Shown here: piece after piece, positions 52,440 through 62,178 of the stretch
Position numbering within the stretch: the first letter of the stretch is position 1
Layout of the letters: each line of letters opens with the position of its first letter
Source of the DNA: Mucilaginibacter gossypii
GTDB taxonomy: Bacteria > Bacteroidota > Bacteroidia > Sphingobacteriales > Sphingobacteriaceae
DNA length: 64,000 bases
Reading direction: 5' to 3'
Assembly (NCBI RefSeq): GCF_900100945.1
Contig: NZ_FNCG01000001.1
Span: 620,001-684,000, forward strand
Notes under the pieces: model-generated
The model's database searches: none
What the model was told of the DNA's origin: nothing
The model's input: the letters and a program-made list of their open reading frames with translations, nothing else
Program-made: the position numbers and the translations under genes

Positions 52440-52988
52440 TTAAGGAAAATTAGCATTTAGTTTACGATTCAAATATAATACAATCATATACTATATTTTA
52501 ACATGTAGTACAATTTTGTATAAATTAAGAAAGATTATAAATTACTATTTCCGCAAACTTTTTTAATTGATCCCAAAAACCAATGTTATAATTCAGTTGA
52601 TAAAAAGATGATAAATGCATGTTGTAGATGATGACAGTCAGTTATTTAGATGATGACAAGCATTCTGAAAACCTGATCCTTTTCCTATTATTGCTTATGT
52701 TTTTACAATTTGTAACACAGAAAAAAATATTTGACTTCCCTGGTTAATAACGGTTTGCCCGGCATTTGTCTATCGCCTATTGATGTATAAGGTAGTACAA
52801 ATTTCGCAGTCCGCCCAATGGCCGGCATACCTGAGCTATCCATTATAAGATTAAGCGCATTGTGTCTTTTGGGATACAAATTTGGGTATTGCTTTTTTCA
52901 GCATATCTAGTAAAGATCATCATATAGGTTGTTGAAATCAGCACTGGAGTAATAAGGATCTCTTTTTTTTAGTTTTACTCGTTGTATT
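52440..52988. other. Intergenic region upstream of the carotenoid remnant and of the NHL gene
   Basis: 549 AT-rich bases between divergent units. On the minus strand CAAATATA (52470-52477, read TATATTTG) fits a -7 box for the former crtI operon. TACAATTTTGTA at 52509-52520 has TACAA and TTGTA arms around TT, a possible regulator site. These would still drive folE and its followers. No gene is seen; the plus-strand promoter for the NHL gene could not be fixed. Confidence 0.4.
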
Positions 52989-54035
52989 ATGAAAACGCAA
53001 ATAACTGTTGTTTTAGGATTAGCCTTTCTGTTAGGCAATGCATCCTGTATTAAAGACTTTCACAAACCCACCACAGTAACGGTTAGCACGTTTGCCGGTC
53101 AAAGTATTGGAGGGTCATCTGATGGTGTCGGCACATCGGCTTCATTTAACAGCCCAGTGGGTATAGCAACAGATGTTGCCGGTAACATATACGTGACAGA
53201 TAATTGGACCGGCTTGATCCGTAAGATAAGCCCGGCGGCTGTAGTAACAACCCTTGCCGGCAACGATAAGGTTGACATGGATGGCCGGGGCCCTGTGTTT
53301 TGGTATCCGTCCGGCATAGCGGTAGATGCTTCAGGTACTGTATATGTAGCCGATAGTCATAACAATCGGATCTGTAAAGTAAACCCGGAGGGCGTGGTAA
53401 CAACCTTTGCAGGTAGCGGTGCCCAGGGAACAGCCGATGGCCCGGGAGCTACGGCTACATTTTATAATCCGGGAGGTTTGGCCTTAGATGCCTCCGGTAA
53501 TGTTTACGTGGTACATAGTAACCTGGTCCGTAAGATAAGCCCGGAAGGCGTAGTAACAACCCTTGCAGGTAGCGGTGCAGCAGGTTCGGCCGATGGCAAG
53601 GGTACTGCTGCGTCATTTAATGGTGCTTCTGATGTAATAGTAGATGCTATCGGTAACCTATATGTGGCAGATTCCCACAATAACCTAATCCGTAAGATTA
53701 ACCGGGGAGGCGTGGTAAGTACGCTTGCAGGAAGCGGCGCCAAGGGTGAAGCTGATGGCAAGGGTGCTGCAGCTTCATTTGATACTCCGTTTGGTTTGGG
53801 TATAGATGCCGCAGGTAATATATACGTGGCGGATCGTCTGAATAATAAAATACGCAAGGTGACCCCTCAAGGTGTGGTAACCACGGTAGCCGGTACCGGT
53901 GAGTTTGGGTCAGATAATGGCCCGGGCGCTACAGCTACATTTAAAACCCCAACTGACGTGGCCGCAGATAATTTCGGCAATTTATATGTAACTGATGGCA
54001 ATACTATGATACGGAAAATAGTGATAAGTAGATAA
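52989..54035 (+). CDS. NHL-repeat lipoprotein
   Basis: Exported lipoprotein of 348 residues with lipobox C20 (LLGNASC). The mature part is a beta-propeller of about six units of 50-56 residues, each of the form GIAVDASGTVYVADSHNNRI-CKVNPEGVVTTFAGSG. The repeats are rather similar to one another in DNA as well. NHL propellers bind proteins or small molecules on their faces; the role here is not known. The gene is alone, divergent from the folE operon after a 549-base gap. A hairpin at 54227-54256 probably ends it. Confidence 0.9.
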   Translation: MKTQITVVLGLAFLLGNASCIKDFHKPTTVTVSTFAGQSIGGSSDGVGTSASFNSPVGIATDVAGNIYVTDNWTGLIRKISPAAVVTTLAGNDKVDMDGRGPVFWYPSGIAVDASGTVYVADSHNNRICKVNPEGVVTTFAGSGAQGTADGPGATATFYNPGGLALDASGNVYVVHSNLVRKISPEGVVTTLAGSGAAGSADGKGTAASFNGASDVIVDAIGNLYVADSHNNLIRKINRGGVVSTLAGSGAKGEADGKGAAASFDTPFGLGIDAAGNIYVADRLNNKIRKVTPQGVVTTVAGTGEFGSDNGPGATATFKTPTDVAADNFGNLYVTDGNTMIRKIVISR

Positions 54036-54226
54036 ACTCTCTGAATGATATCTATTAAAACTCCATTATATGTTAGGAATGGTCAAGCATAAACCCTGAA
54101 TAATCGGTTCTATCGAAAACGGGTTAGATATTTGAAATCAGCCTGACCATCAAACAGAGTGGCTAATAGTTTCAGTTCATCCAAAATAGGTCTGTGGGTA
54201 CATCGGGTTTTAGTACTATTTTAGGC

Positions 54227-54256
54227 AAGTTGTCAATTTTATTGGCAACTTTTTTA
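54227..54256 (+). terminator. Hairpin with T-run downstream of the NHL gene
   Basis: AGTTGTCAA pairs with TTGGCAACT (one G-T pair) around a 5-base loop, followed by six T. It is about 190 bases after the NHL stop. Confidence 0.5.
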
Positions 54257-54749
54257 TGAATTAATTGCAGGTAGCCAATTGCTTCTCTTGAGGTAATCGA
54301 TTAAGCTAATTATTTACAATTGAGTTTTATTCCTCTTGTTAAATTTGTAATAATTGAACCTCATGGACCATATCATATTCAACATTATTTCTGAATCCTA
54401 ATGTTGATTACACCCGCAGTCCGCGATACGGACAGAGGATCGGAACAAATTAATCATAACGCCTAAACAATCAAATATTGATTGGACAAGCTGTTTAGGT
54501 CAATCATCAACACATTAACGTTCGGCGCAATCAAAATGCCGGAATCCGGCTGGGTTTTCAAGATCCGCTAAACAGCTCGTGCCACTGGCGTATCATGCCT
54601 AAAAACCTGTTATTTAAAATGATGATCTTAAACATAGCAAAAGCCAGCTGACTTATGTTGAAGGGGGATTGGGATATATAAGGTTCAAAAAGCTAAATAA
54701 ACCAGATTGACTTTCCGGAGGATATTTGGTGTGTAAAAAAAGCTATTGC

Positions 54750-54822
54750 ATGGCTGATAACTCGCATAAAACAGCCAAATCCTTTAGAAATTGGTTCGAA
54801 TTCTGTACCGTTAGGCGCACCA
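54750..54822 (+). repeat. tRNA-3'-end-like 73-bp repeat, copy B (att-like)
   Basis: Same length and orientation as 37099-37171, with 10 mismatches in 73 and no gaps. It carries GGTTCGAATTC and ends TAGGCGCACCA. It sits in gene-free DNA between the NHL gene and mgtC and may mark the right boundary of an integrated island. Confidence 0.65.
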
Positions 54823-54996
54823 TATAGGAACTGTGTCTGAGTTCTGAAAGGGGCACTTTAAAAGAGTGAACCTTTTTAATTATAAAAAGCCGCTACTTTT
54901 CGATTTGATCAAACAGAACTCGGATCAAGCAGAATTCTTGTGGGAGAATGAAAAAGCATTTGCTTTGTGGATATAATAATTAATACGTTGTCGATA

Positions 54997-55635
54997 TCAC
55001 GAAAACTCAAAATGTTCGATAACTGGAATATCGCTAACTGAGTTGATGAACAGATCCATTTTAACTGAAGGTCCGTGAAGCTGCCATGTTAAAAGCATAT
55101 AGTCACCATCTTTCACCCTCTTAACCATCTTGAATTTCAGTTTATGAGCTGTCATCATATCTTCGCACAAGATGATACCATTTACCGAGACCGGGCATTT
55201 AATATAAAATGTTTTGGATTGATTATAATAATCTATTTTCTTTTGAAAGAAAGGAAGTACGGAAAGTATAAACAGGATCATTATACTGGCGAACCCGGCA
55301 GCTAAGTAGTAACCGGCTCCAATACCCATGCCTACTGCTGCAACGGCCCAGATGGTAGCTGCGGTAGTGATGCCATTAACCCGGTTTTCACCTCTGAAAA
55401 TAACGCCGGCACCAAGGAACCCAATCCCCGTAACCACGTTTGATGCTATCCTGTCTGCATTGTCAGGCGCCCCAATGGCGGTTGACATGAGTGTGAAAAA
55501 ACAAGCGCCAAAAGATATCATGATGGTGGTACGGAAGCCAGCCGCCTTACCATGATATTCTCTTTCGGCGCCTACAAGTCCGCCCCACAACAGGGCCAGT
55601 AAAAACCTGACCAGTATTTCTATATCGAAAGCCAT
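54997..55635 (-). CDS. MgtC/SapB family membrane protein
   Basis: Inner-membrane protein of 212 residues with about five helices. The conserved segments are FLLALLWGGLVGAEREYHGK, AAGFRTTIMISFGACFFTLM, NVVTGIGFLGAGVIFRGENR and VNGITTAATIWAVAAVGMGI, the MgtC core. The C-terminal soluble part (about 140-212) is an ACT-like region as in many members. MgtC proteins act in magnesium-limited growth and ATP control in pathogens; the role here is not proven. The gene stands alone after the island boundary. Confidence 0.93.
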   Translation of the reverse strand: MAFDIEILVRFLLALLWGGLVGAEREYHGKAAGFRTTIMISFGACFFTLMSTAIGAPDNADRIASNVVTGIGFLGAGVIFRGENRVNGITTAATIWAVAAVGMGIGAGYYLAAGFASIMILFILSVLPFFQKKIDYYNQSKTFYIKCPVSVNGIILCEDMMTAHKLKFKMVKRVKDGDYMLLTWQLHGPSVKMDLFINSVSDIPVIEHFEFS

Positions 55636-55748
55636 AAATTCAATTTTATTTGATTATAACCGAATATATGATTTTTATAGATACTTGAACCTGCCGGATT
55701 TCATCATTTATGTAGCGGGAGAACCCGGTTTTCAGAGACAGATTGCTG

Positions 55749-58403
55749 TCATCTGCTGTAATGATAATTGCCGGGGCCCACAGTGAATTTTTTGTAATTA
55801 TTTCCTGAAAAATCGGGAACAAAAATATCAGCTGTTGTATTTTGCGGAACAGTTACCCTCATATCTAATTTCCTATCAGTGATTTGCCATTTACTATAGA
55901 TGGTTCCGTACGGGCAATCGTATTTTCCTTCGGCCCATGATAGCCCGCCGCCAATTACCGGTTTGATTGTTATTTTTTTATAGGCTGGTGCGGCAGGCGT
56001 AATACCTGCAATATAGCGATACATCCAATCGCCGATAGCCCCGTAAGCGTAATGATTATAAGAATTCATAGATGACTCTTCAAAACTGCCGTCGGTCCTG
56101 ATACCATCCCATCTTTCCCAAATAGTTGTAGCCCCCTGTTTAATTGGGTATAGCCAGGAAGGATAAGTATCCTGCAATAATAACTTGTACGCCACGTCGG
56201 CGTAACCGAACCTGGTGAGGGCATCACAAAGATAAGGAGTGCCTAAAAAACCCGTTGTCAGGTGATCCCGGTATAGCCCGATGTTCTTAACAAGGCGGGC
56301 TGCAGCCTGCTGTCTCAAGTTTTTCGGCAGCATATCAAATTCCAAAGCTAATACGTATGCTGTTTGGGTATCTGATGAGATCAGGCCGTTAGCGGTAACA
56401 TATTCGTTCACAAATGCCCGTTTTATTTTGAGCAACAACTTTGAATAATATTGCTCGTCGGTTGTTTTGTTTAAAACTTTGGCGCTGTTGATCAGTATTT
56501 GGGTTGAATATGCATAGAAGCATTGTGCGATAAGATATTTGTTGGTTATCGCAGATGTACCATCTCTGTCGTTATTCACACTATAAAACAACCAGTCGCC
56601 AAAATGATTACCCGTTACCCATAAATTGTTCCTGGTTTGCTTTTGGATATAATTAACCCAGGCTTTCATGCTTTGAAACTGGTTTTCTAAAATCTTTTTG
56701 TCTCCATATGCAAAATACATATTCCATGGGATGATGGTTGACACATCTCCCCATCCTGAACTGCCGCCAACCTCATTTGTGCCATTTTTGAATACATCCG
56801 GAACCACAAAGGGGATACTACCGCCTGGATACTGATCGGCAGCTACATCCTTGAGCCATTTGGTAAAGAAATTGTGAACATCCATATTAAATGCTGCTGT
56901 ACGTGAAAATACCTGCGCATCGCCTGTCCAGCCTAAGCGCTCGTCGCGTTGCGGGCAATCTGTTGGTACATCAAGAAAGTTACCTTTCTGTCCCCATTGG
57001 ATATTGTGTTGCAATTGATTAAGCAAGGGGTTGGAGCATAAAAAGCTCCCGGTAGCTTTCATATCCGAATAAACAGCTACAGCGGTAAAGTCATCTGGAT
57101 TTAATGCGCCTTTTATACCGCTAACCTTAATGTACCTGAAACCCTGCCAGCTAAATTGCGGCTCAAATGTACGTTTTAAGGTATCTTTTAATATATAAGT
57201 GTTTTCGGCCTTTGCCGCCCGTAAGTTCTCTGTATAAAATTCGCCTGCTTTATCCAGCACTTCTGCGTGAGCAATTTTAATTGAGTCTCCCGGATGGCCT
57301 TTCAGTGTAACTTTTACCCAACCCACCAGATTTTGACCAAAATCAATCACCTTTTCACCGCGTGGCGTAGTTATGACCTTTATTGGCTTAAATGTTTCAT
57401 GTTGCTTAACGGGTTCGTTATATGTAGCAATAAGGGTGTTTTTAGCGTATGGCATTATGATTACAGGATGCCAGTCATGGTCATCAGAAGCGGGCTTTGC
57501 CCATCCTGATTTTTCTAATCTCGTATCAATAATACAACCGTTGTAGATCTCGGCAAATTGTAAAGCTCCCGTAGATGATCTCCAGCTTTGATCTGACGAT
57601 ATGATTTTCTCTGAGCCATCGGTAAAGATGATCCTCATCTCCATTAAAACTGCTGTTTTATCACCATAAAAATTAGCCCTGGGTGTATAAGGGCCCAGCG
57701 GGCTGCGATACCAACCGCTGCCCAGTGTAATACCCATGGCATTTTCTCCCTGGGCTAACAGAGTTGTAACATCATAGGCCTGATATTGTAACCTTTTATT
57801 ATAACTTGTCCATCCTGGTGTAAGGAAGCTGTCGCCTACTTTATGCCCGTTTAGTTGTGCTTCATAAAAGCCATGCGAAGTTATATAAGCTGTAGCCTCC
57901 CGTATTTTTTTGTTTAATGAAAAATTAGTTCTCAGCAAAGGAGCGGGGGCGTTTACTGTATCATTTAAGGCAGGCCTAATCCATTGGGCATGCCAGTCAG
58001 AAGCAGATAGCAGGCCCATTTTCCAAAATGACTGATCACTCCAAGCTGAACGTAATCCGTTGGTATCCCAAATCCTTACCCGCCAAAAATATTTATGGCA
58101 TGATAGCAGTGTTTTGCCGCGGTAAGGTACATACACTGACTGATTTGATGTTATTTTTCCGCTCGACCATAACGGGGTTGTATTATTTTCGCTGAACGAG
58201 GCTGAGTCTACTTGTATTTCATAAGCTTGTTGGCCGACGGGTATATTATTTTTTTCTGCAAGTTGCCAGCTAAAACGCGGATTGTGTGCATCAATACAAA
58301 TTGGGTTTTTCAGGTTTTCGGTTAAAAGATTTTTTAAAACCACTTGTGCCGAGGTAGTGAGCCATGAAAATAAAAAACATCCAATAAGAAATGGTGCTCT
58401 CAT
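55749..58403 (-). CDS. GH78 alpha-L-rhamnosidase, secreted
   Basis: Large exported enzyme of 884 residues (signal peptide MRAPFLIGCFLFSWLTTSAQ). The N-terminal Bac_rhamnosid_N-type domain has NPICIDAHNPRFSWQL and AYEIQVDS; a carbohydrate-binding beta domain follows (ATAYITSHGFYEAQLNGHKVG). The catalytic (alpha/alpha)6 barrel has DCPQRDERLGWTGDAQVFSR, the site with the general acid, and ATTIWERWDGI further on. The C-terminal beta domain ends PVIGGGLSWAEGKYDCPYGT and so on. It is a better match to GH78 than the gene at 15725. It lies between mgtC and an exopolysaccharide cluster. Confidence 0.94.
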   Translation of the reverse strand: MRAPFLIGCFLFSWLTTSAQVVLKNLLTENLKNPICIDAHNPRFSWQLAEKNNIPVGQQAYEIQVDSASFSENNTTPLWSSGKITSNQSVYVPYRGKTLLSCHKYFWRVRIWDTNGLRSAWSDQSFWKMGLLSASDWHAQWIRPALNDTVNAPAPLLRTNFSLNKKIREATAYITSHGFYEAQLNGHKVGDSFLTPGWTSYNKRLQYQAYDVTTLLAQGENAMGITLGSGWYRSPLGPYTPRANFYGDKTAVLMEMRIIFTDGSEKIISSDQSWRSSTGALQFAEIYNGCIIDTRLEKSGWAKPASDDHDWHPVIIMPYAKNTLIATYNEPVKQHETFKPIKVITTPRGEKVIDFGQNLVGWVKVTLKGHPGDSIKIAHAEVLDKAGEFYTENLRAAKAENTYILKDTLKRTFEPQFSWQGFRYIKVSGIKGALNPDDFTAVAVYSDMKATGSFLCSNPLLNQLQHNIQWGQKGNFLDVPTDCPQRDERLGWTGDAQVFSRTAAFNMDVHNFFTKWLKDVAADQYPGGSIPFVVPDVFKNGTNEVGGSSGWGDVSTIIPWNMYFAYGDKKILENQFQSMKAWVNYIQKQTRNNLWVTGNHFGDWLFYSVNNDRDGTSAITNKYLIAQCFYAYSTQILINSAKVLNKTTDEQYYSKLLLKIKRAFVNEYVTANGLISSDTQTAYVLALEFDMLPKNLRQQAAARLVKNIGLYRDHLTTGFLGTPYLCDALTRFGYADVAYKLLLQDTYPSWLYPIKQGATTIWERWDGIRTDGSFEESSMNSYNHYAYGAIGDWMYRYIAGITPAAPAYKKITIKPVIGGGLSWAEGKYDCPYGTIYSKWQITDRKLDMRVTVPQNTTADIFVPDFSGNNYKKFTVGPGNYHYSR

Positions 58404-58448
58404 AATTTAATGTATAGGGTAACCGGTAAATTGGTTTATAAAAATAAA

Positions 58449-58474
58449 GCAGGATGGTTTCATTACCATCCTGC
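58449..58474 (-). terminator. Terminator of the second exopolysaccharide cluster
   Basis: GCAGGATGGT and ACCATCCTGC form a perfect 10-bp stem with loop TTCATT. On the minus strand it is followed by a T-rich tail, 64 bases after the stop of the priming transferase gene. Confidence 0.85.
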
Positions 58475-58537
58475 TCTGTCTTTTTGAATACTTATTATAT
58501 TTTCGAGAGATCGTTATCCCGAGTTTGGGAATAACGT

Positions 58538-59881
58538 TTACTTTCCCTTGAGTTGAACCATCACTTTTATGGTTTGGAAAATTATGCTTAAGTCGTTATT
58601 AAAGTTGATGTTTTTTAAATATATAAGATCATAACGAACACGATGACGCATTTCCTGAACATTTTCGGCATAGCCATAATTTACTTGTCCTATAGAGGTG
58701 AGACCCGGCTTGAGTTTAAATAACTTTTTGTAGTTAGGTGATTCTTCTATGAGTTGCTCAATAAAATACTGCCGCTCTGGTCTGGGACCAACGATAGACA
58801 TGTCGCCCTTTAAAACATTCCAAAACTGGGGTAATTCATCCAGCCTGGATTTACGTAAAAATACACCCCATTTGGTAATTCGGGGATCTTTATCTTTTGA
58901 CAGCATCGGAACGGCTTGTTCTGAATTTACATACATGCTTCTGAACTTATACATTCTGAAGGGTTTATGATTCCTGCCAATTCTTTCCTGGCGATAAAAA
59001 ACCGGACCTTTTGAAGTTAATTTAGTTATTATCGCTAATGCAATAAACACAGGAAGCCCAGGGATCATTACCAAAAGGGAAAACATAATATCGAAACAGC
59101 GCTTGAAGAAAATAATTTTCAAACTAAGCTCAATGGAAGAAGAAAGCTGTATTACAGGGAGATTTTCATAATTGACGATACTGGCATAGCTGTTATCAAG
59201 TACAAGGTCCGAAACCAGTTTAATTTTAATGGAATGTTGGTCGCCGAGATTAACCAGTTTATTTAATAAAAGCTGATCCATAAATTTGTAGCATATAAAC
59301 GCTTCATCTGGCTTGGCCTCAAGGATTTTATCAAATAATATTTCATGGGGCAGGCTCTCAATCATTTCTTCGGGTATGGTGGTAATAAAATTATACCCGT
59401 ACTCCGGATGCCTTGAAAATGATTTTTTTACCCGGTTAACGATATCAGCATTACCAATTATGATGACATGTTTAATATTATAACCTTTTTTACGAATAAA
59501 ATCGAGTGTGAAAAAGATTAGGGAGCGCTGAACAACTATAAAGATAAAAAACAAAAGATACGTGCAAAACATCACCATTCTGCTTATCTCATAAAGCTTA
59601 AAGAAATATACTATCCCCAGAACCATTACCAGGTGGTATACGATAGAGGACATAAATTTGCTTAAATTGTCACTTAATATCAGGGGCCTTTTTATGATAT
59701 AGTTTTTAGTTACCGAAGCAATGGTAATCCAGGTTAAGTTAACTAATAATAAAAAATCAGTCGACTGTATTTCTGACGAATAAAATGCAAATATAAATAG
59801 GTGGGCACACTGTAGTGCAATATTTAATAAGATTAAATCACAAAAAAATGTGAATGGCTGAAGTAGTTTAGAGTAGCGCAT
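58538..59881 (-). CDS. Undecaprenyl-phosphate sugar phosphotransferase, WcaJ-like (second copy)
   Basis: Priming enzyme of 447 residues for an exopolysaccharide. N-terminal helices to about 130 are followed by a CoA-binding-like region (VIIIGNADIVNRVKKSF), one more helix around 265-285, and the catalytic domain SKGPVFYRQERIGRNHKPFR, YKFRSMYVN, ITKWGVFLRKSRLDELPQFW and MSIVGPRPE. These match the family of the gene at 32478, but the two are only distantly alike, so they are not recent copies and probably serve different polymers. It is the last gene of the minus-strand cluster and ends before the hairpin at 58449-58474. Confidence 0.93.
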   Translation of the reverse strand: MRYSKLLQPFTFFCDLILLNIALQCAHLFIFAFYSSEIQSTDFLLLVNLTWITIASVTKNYIIKRPLILSDNLSKFMSSIVYHLVMVLGIVYFFKLYEISRMVMFCTYLLFFIFIVVQRSLIFFTLDFIRKKGYNIKHVIIIGNADIVNRVKKSFSRHPEYGYNFITTIPEEMIESLPHEILFDKILEAKPDEAFICYKFMDQLLLNKLVNLGDQHSIKIKLVSDLVLDNSYASIVNYENLPVIQLSSSIELSLKIIFFKRCFDIMFSLLVMIPGLPVFIALAIITKLTSKGPVFYRQERIGRNHKPFRMYKFRSMYVNSEQAVPMLSKDKDPRITKWGVFLRKSRLDELPQFWNVLKGDMSIVGPRPERQYFIEQLIEESPNYKKLFKLKPGLTSIGQVNYGYAENVQEMRHRVRYDLIYLKNINFNNDLSIIFQTIKVMVQLKGK

Positions 59882-60002
59882 TTGCGATCAGGGTTAAGTT
59901 GTGCAAATATAATAATTTTACTAAAACGAATCGTTTTTAAATAAAACCAATGTTTGTTAAACTTAATTACGGGGTATTCATCGAGAACGCTACAATTAAA
60001 AA

Positions 60003-61121
60003 CTAATAATTCTTTATTTTATTTTGTGTTTTATTATTAATTTGGACAAGTAGCTCATTTTTAAATATATCTGTTGAAAAAGAAGAAGCGTGCCGGGTAA
60101 TTTCTTTATAATTAAATAACGATTCGTTAACCTCGAAACGCTCCACTGCCTCTTTAATGGCTTCGGCAGATTGTTCATAGAAGAATATGCCTGTTTTGTT
60201 TTCGACAACACTTTCCAACGCGCCCCCTTTACCAAAGGCAATTACAGGAGTGCCGCAGGCCTGGGCCTCAACAGGTAAAATGCCAAAGTCCTCTTCAGCT
60301 GCAAACACAAACGCCTTAGCTTCGGCCAGGTATTTTTTGAGTACATCAAATGGTTGATAGCCAAGTAAGGTTGTATTTGAGGTAGTTAATTTGCTCACCT
60401 TTTTAAAATCAGGACCTTCGCCAATAACAAATAATTTTTTATCAGGCATCTGGGCAAAGGCTTGCACAATCAGATCAATTTTTTTATAAGGGACAAACCG
60501 TGAACAGGTAACGTAGTAATCCTTTTTTTCATAAACAGGTAAAAAATCTTCTGTTGCTACGTTGGGGTATATAACTGTACTTTCACGGCCGTAGATCTTT
60601 TTAATTCGCCTGGCTATATAGTTTGAATTAGCGATAAAATGATCGACCCGGTTGGTGCTTATGATGTCCCACTGCCGGACGCGGTGCAGCAAATATTTCG
60701 CTATGAAGCCCTTCAGGCCCTTGTCCAACCCGGATTCTTTTAAATATTGATGATGCAAGTCCCAGGCATAGCGTATTGGCGAATGACAATAACAGATATG
60801 TATTTGGTTTGAATTGGTTAAAGCTCCTTTAGCTACAGCATGTGAGGATGATATAATCAGATCATAGCCTGATAAATCAAACTGCTCAATAGCCAAAGGA
60901 AATAAAGGCAGATAGGCCCGGTATTTAGTTTTTGCAAATGGCAGTTTCTGAATAAAAGAAGTGTTTATCTTATGCCGGGAAAGGCCAAGCTTAAAAATGG
61001 TTTCCTCGCGGGCTACAAGCGTATAAATATCCGCATCCGGATATAATGCGGCAATTTCTTTAAAAACATTTTCAGAGCCCCCAATTACGGTAAGCCATTC
61101 ATGTACTAATGCGACTTTCAA
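60003..61121 (-). CDS. Glycosyltransferase family 4
   Basis: Cytoplasmic glycosyltransferase of 372 residues with a GT-B fold. The N-terminal domain begins MKVALVHEWLTVIGGSENVF (the GG loop binds phosphate), with HICYCHSPIRYAWDLHHQYL following. The C-terminal donor domain has YYVTCSRFVPYKKIDLIVQA, FVIGEGPDFKKV and the E-x7-E motif AAEEDFGILPVEAQACGTPV. It resembles mannosyltransferases such as WbaZ. It overlaps the upstream GT4 gene by 4 bases, so the two are coupled. It adds one sugar of the exopolysaccharide repeat. Donor not known. Confidence 0.93.
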   Translation of the reverse strand: MKVALVHEWLTVIGGSENVFKEIAALYPDADIYTLVAREETIFKLGLSRHKINTSFIQKLPFAKTKYRAYLPLFPLAIEQFDLSGYDLIISSSHAVAKGALTNSNQIHICYCHSPIRYAWDLHHQYLKESGLDKGLKGFIAKYLLHRVRQWDIISTNRVDHFIANSNYIARRIKKIYGRESTVIYPNVATEDFLPVYEKKDYYVTCSRFVPYKKIDLIVQAFAQMPDKKLFVIGEGPDFKKVSKLTTSNTTLLGYQPFDVLKKYLAEAKAFVFAAEEDFGILPVEAQACGTPVIAFGKGGALESVVENKTGIFFYEQSAEAIKEAVERFEVNESLFNYKEITRHASSFSTDIFKNELLVQINNKTQNKIKNY

Positions 61122-62176
61122 GGTTGTGTAATTAAATCAGTAATGGAATTGACAATTTGCCTGGCCGAAGTTTCCCAGCTAAACCGCTTTATATTTTGTT
61201 TTCCGTTTTCAACAAGACGCCCGCATAATGCCACATCTTCAATAAGTAAATCAATATTTTTCGAAATCTCCGCAACATTGAGCGGATTTACATAAACACT
61301 GGCATCACCGCAAACTTCACGCAAGCTGTCTATGTCAGATACTAACGTTGGACAGTCCTGGGCCATTGCCTCAAGCGGCGGAATTCCGAAACCTTCATAT
61401 AAACTTGGATAGACAAATAAACTTGCTTTGTTATATAAACCTGCAAGTTCGTGGTCGTTAACGCGCCCGGTGAATATAATATCAGGATGTACATCAAGAT
61501 GCGCATTATCTTCGTTATTGAAAATCGAGTTGCTGTCTCCAACTATTATAAGTCTAATACCTCTGTGTTTTATTGATCCGAAGGCCTGCACAAGGTTCTG
61601 TATGTTTTTTCTTTTATCTATTGATCCTACAGCCAATATATACTTGCCGTAATCTGATTTAACAGGTGTAGGAGAGGGGAGTTCAGATATGCCATTATAT
61701 ATCACTTTTATTTTTGCGGCTTCGACATGGAGATACTTTACGATTTCAGTTTTTGAAAAATCACTTACAGTGAATATGCGCTTAGCTTTCCTGCTTATCT
61801 TTGGTACCAGGAATTTGTAAAACCTTACAAAGTTTTTGCTAAACCACTGTGGATTAACTAAAAAGGCAATATCATGTATGGTAATTACCTGATTGTTGTA
61901 AAATAGCGGTGCAACATTGCACATGTTGATAAGTAAGGGGCTGCTGTTCTTTTTTAAATATAATGGTAAATCAAGCTGCTCCCATATAACCCCTTTATTT
62001 TTTCCTATGATGATTACACCAAGCTGCTGAGCCAGATCGTGGTGAATGATGTTGGACGGAGCCACAAATATAATCCCCGGCATCATCAATTTTAACTGTT
62101 TTGCTATCTCAATGGCAAAACGTTGCACTCCTGTAAGTTTTTGGGTGAGGAAACGCGCGTTGATAATAATTTTCAT
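61118..62176 (-). CDS. Glycosyltransferase family 4 (GT1-like)
   Basis: GT-B glycosyltransferase of 352 residues. It begins MKIIINARFLTQKLTGVQRF, typical of rhamnosyl- and mannosyltransferases. The donor domain has YILAVGSIDKRKNIQNLVQA, DIIFTGRVNDHELAGLYNKA, LFVYPSLYEGFGIPPLEAMA (E-x7-E) and SDIDSLREVCGDAS. The gene is 2 bases after the polymerase stop and overlaps the next gene by 4. It is part of the same operon. Donor and linkage cannot be told from sequence. Confidence 0.93.
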   Translation of the reverse strand: MKIIINARFLTQKLTGVQRFAIEIAKQLKLMMPGIIFVAPSNIIHHDLAQQLGVIIIGKNKGVIWEQLDLPLYLKKNSSPLLINMCNVAPLFYNNQVITIHDIAFLVNPQWFSKNFVRFYKFLVPKISRKAKRIFTVSDFSKTEIVKYLHVEAAKIKVIYNGISELPSPTPVKSDYGKYILAVGSIDKRKNIQNLVQAFGSIKHRGIRLIIVGDSNSIFNNEDNAHLDVHPDIIFTGRVNDHELAGLYNKASLFVYPSLYEGFGIPPLEAMAQDCPTLVSDIDSLREVCGDASVYVNPLNVAEISKNIDLLIEDVALCGRLVENGKQNIKRFSWETSARQIVNSITDLITQP

Positions 62177-62178
62177 GT

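Larger units (their letters stand above)
54036..54996. other. Long gene-poor stretch around the right att-like repeat
   Basis: 961 bases between the NHL gene and mgtC. It holds the hairpin at 54227-54256 and repeat copy B at 54750-54822, and the remainder has no supported gene. Downstream of copy B a minus-strand reading resembles a much-decayed recombinase end (KKVHSFKVPLSE), weaker than the one at copy A. Confidence 0.5.

Noticed and set aside
54295..54302. AATCGATT as a third LacI site
   Set aside because: An 8-base AT-rich palindrome is expected about once or twice by chance in 64 kb and no sugar gene is near.
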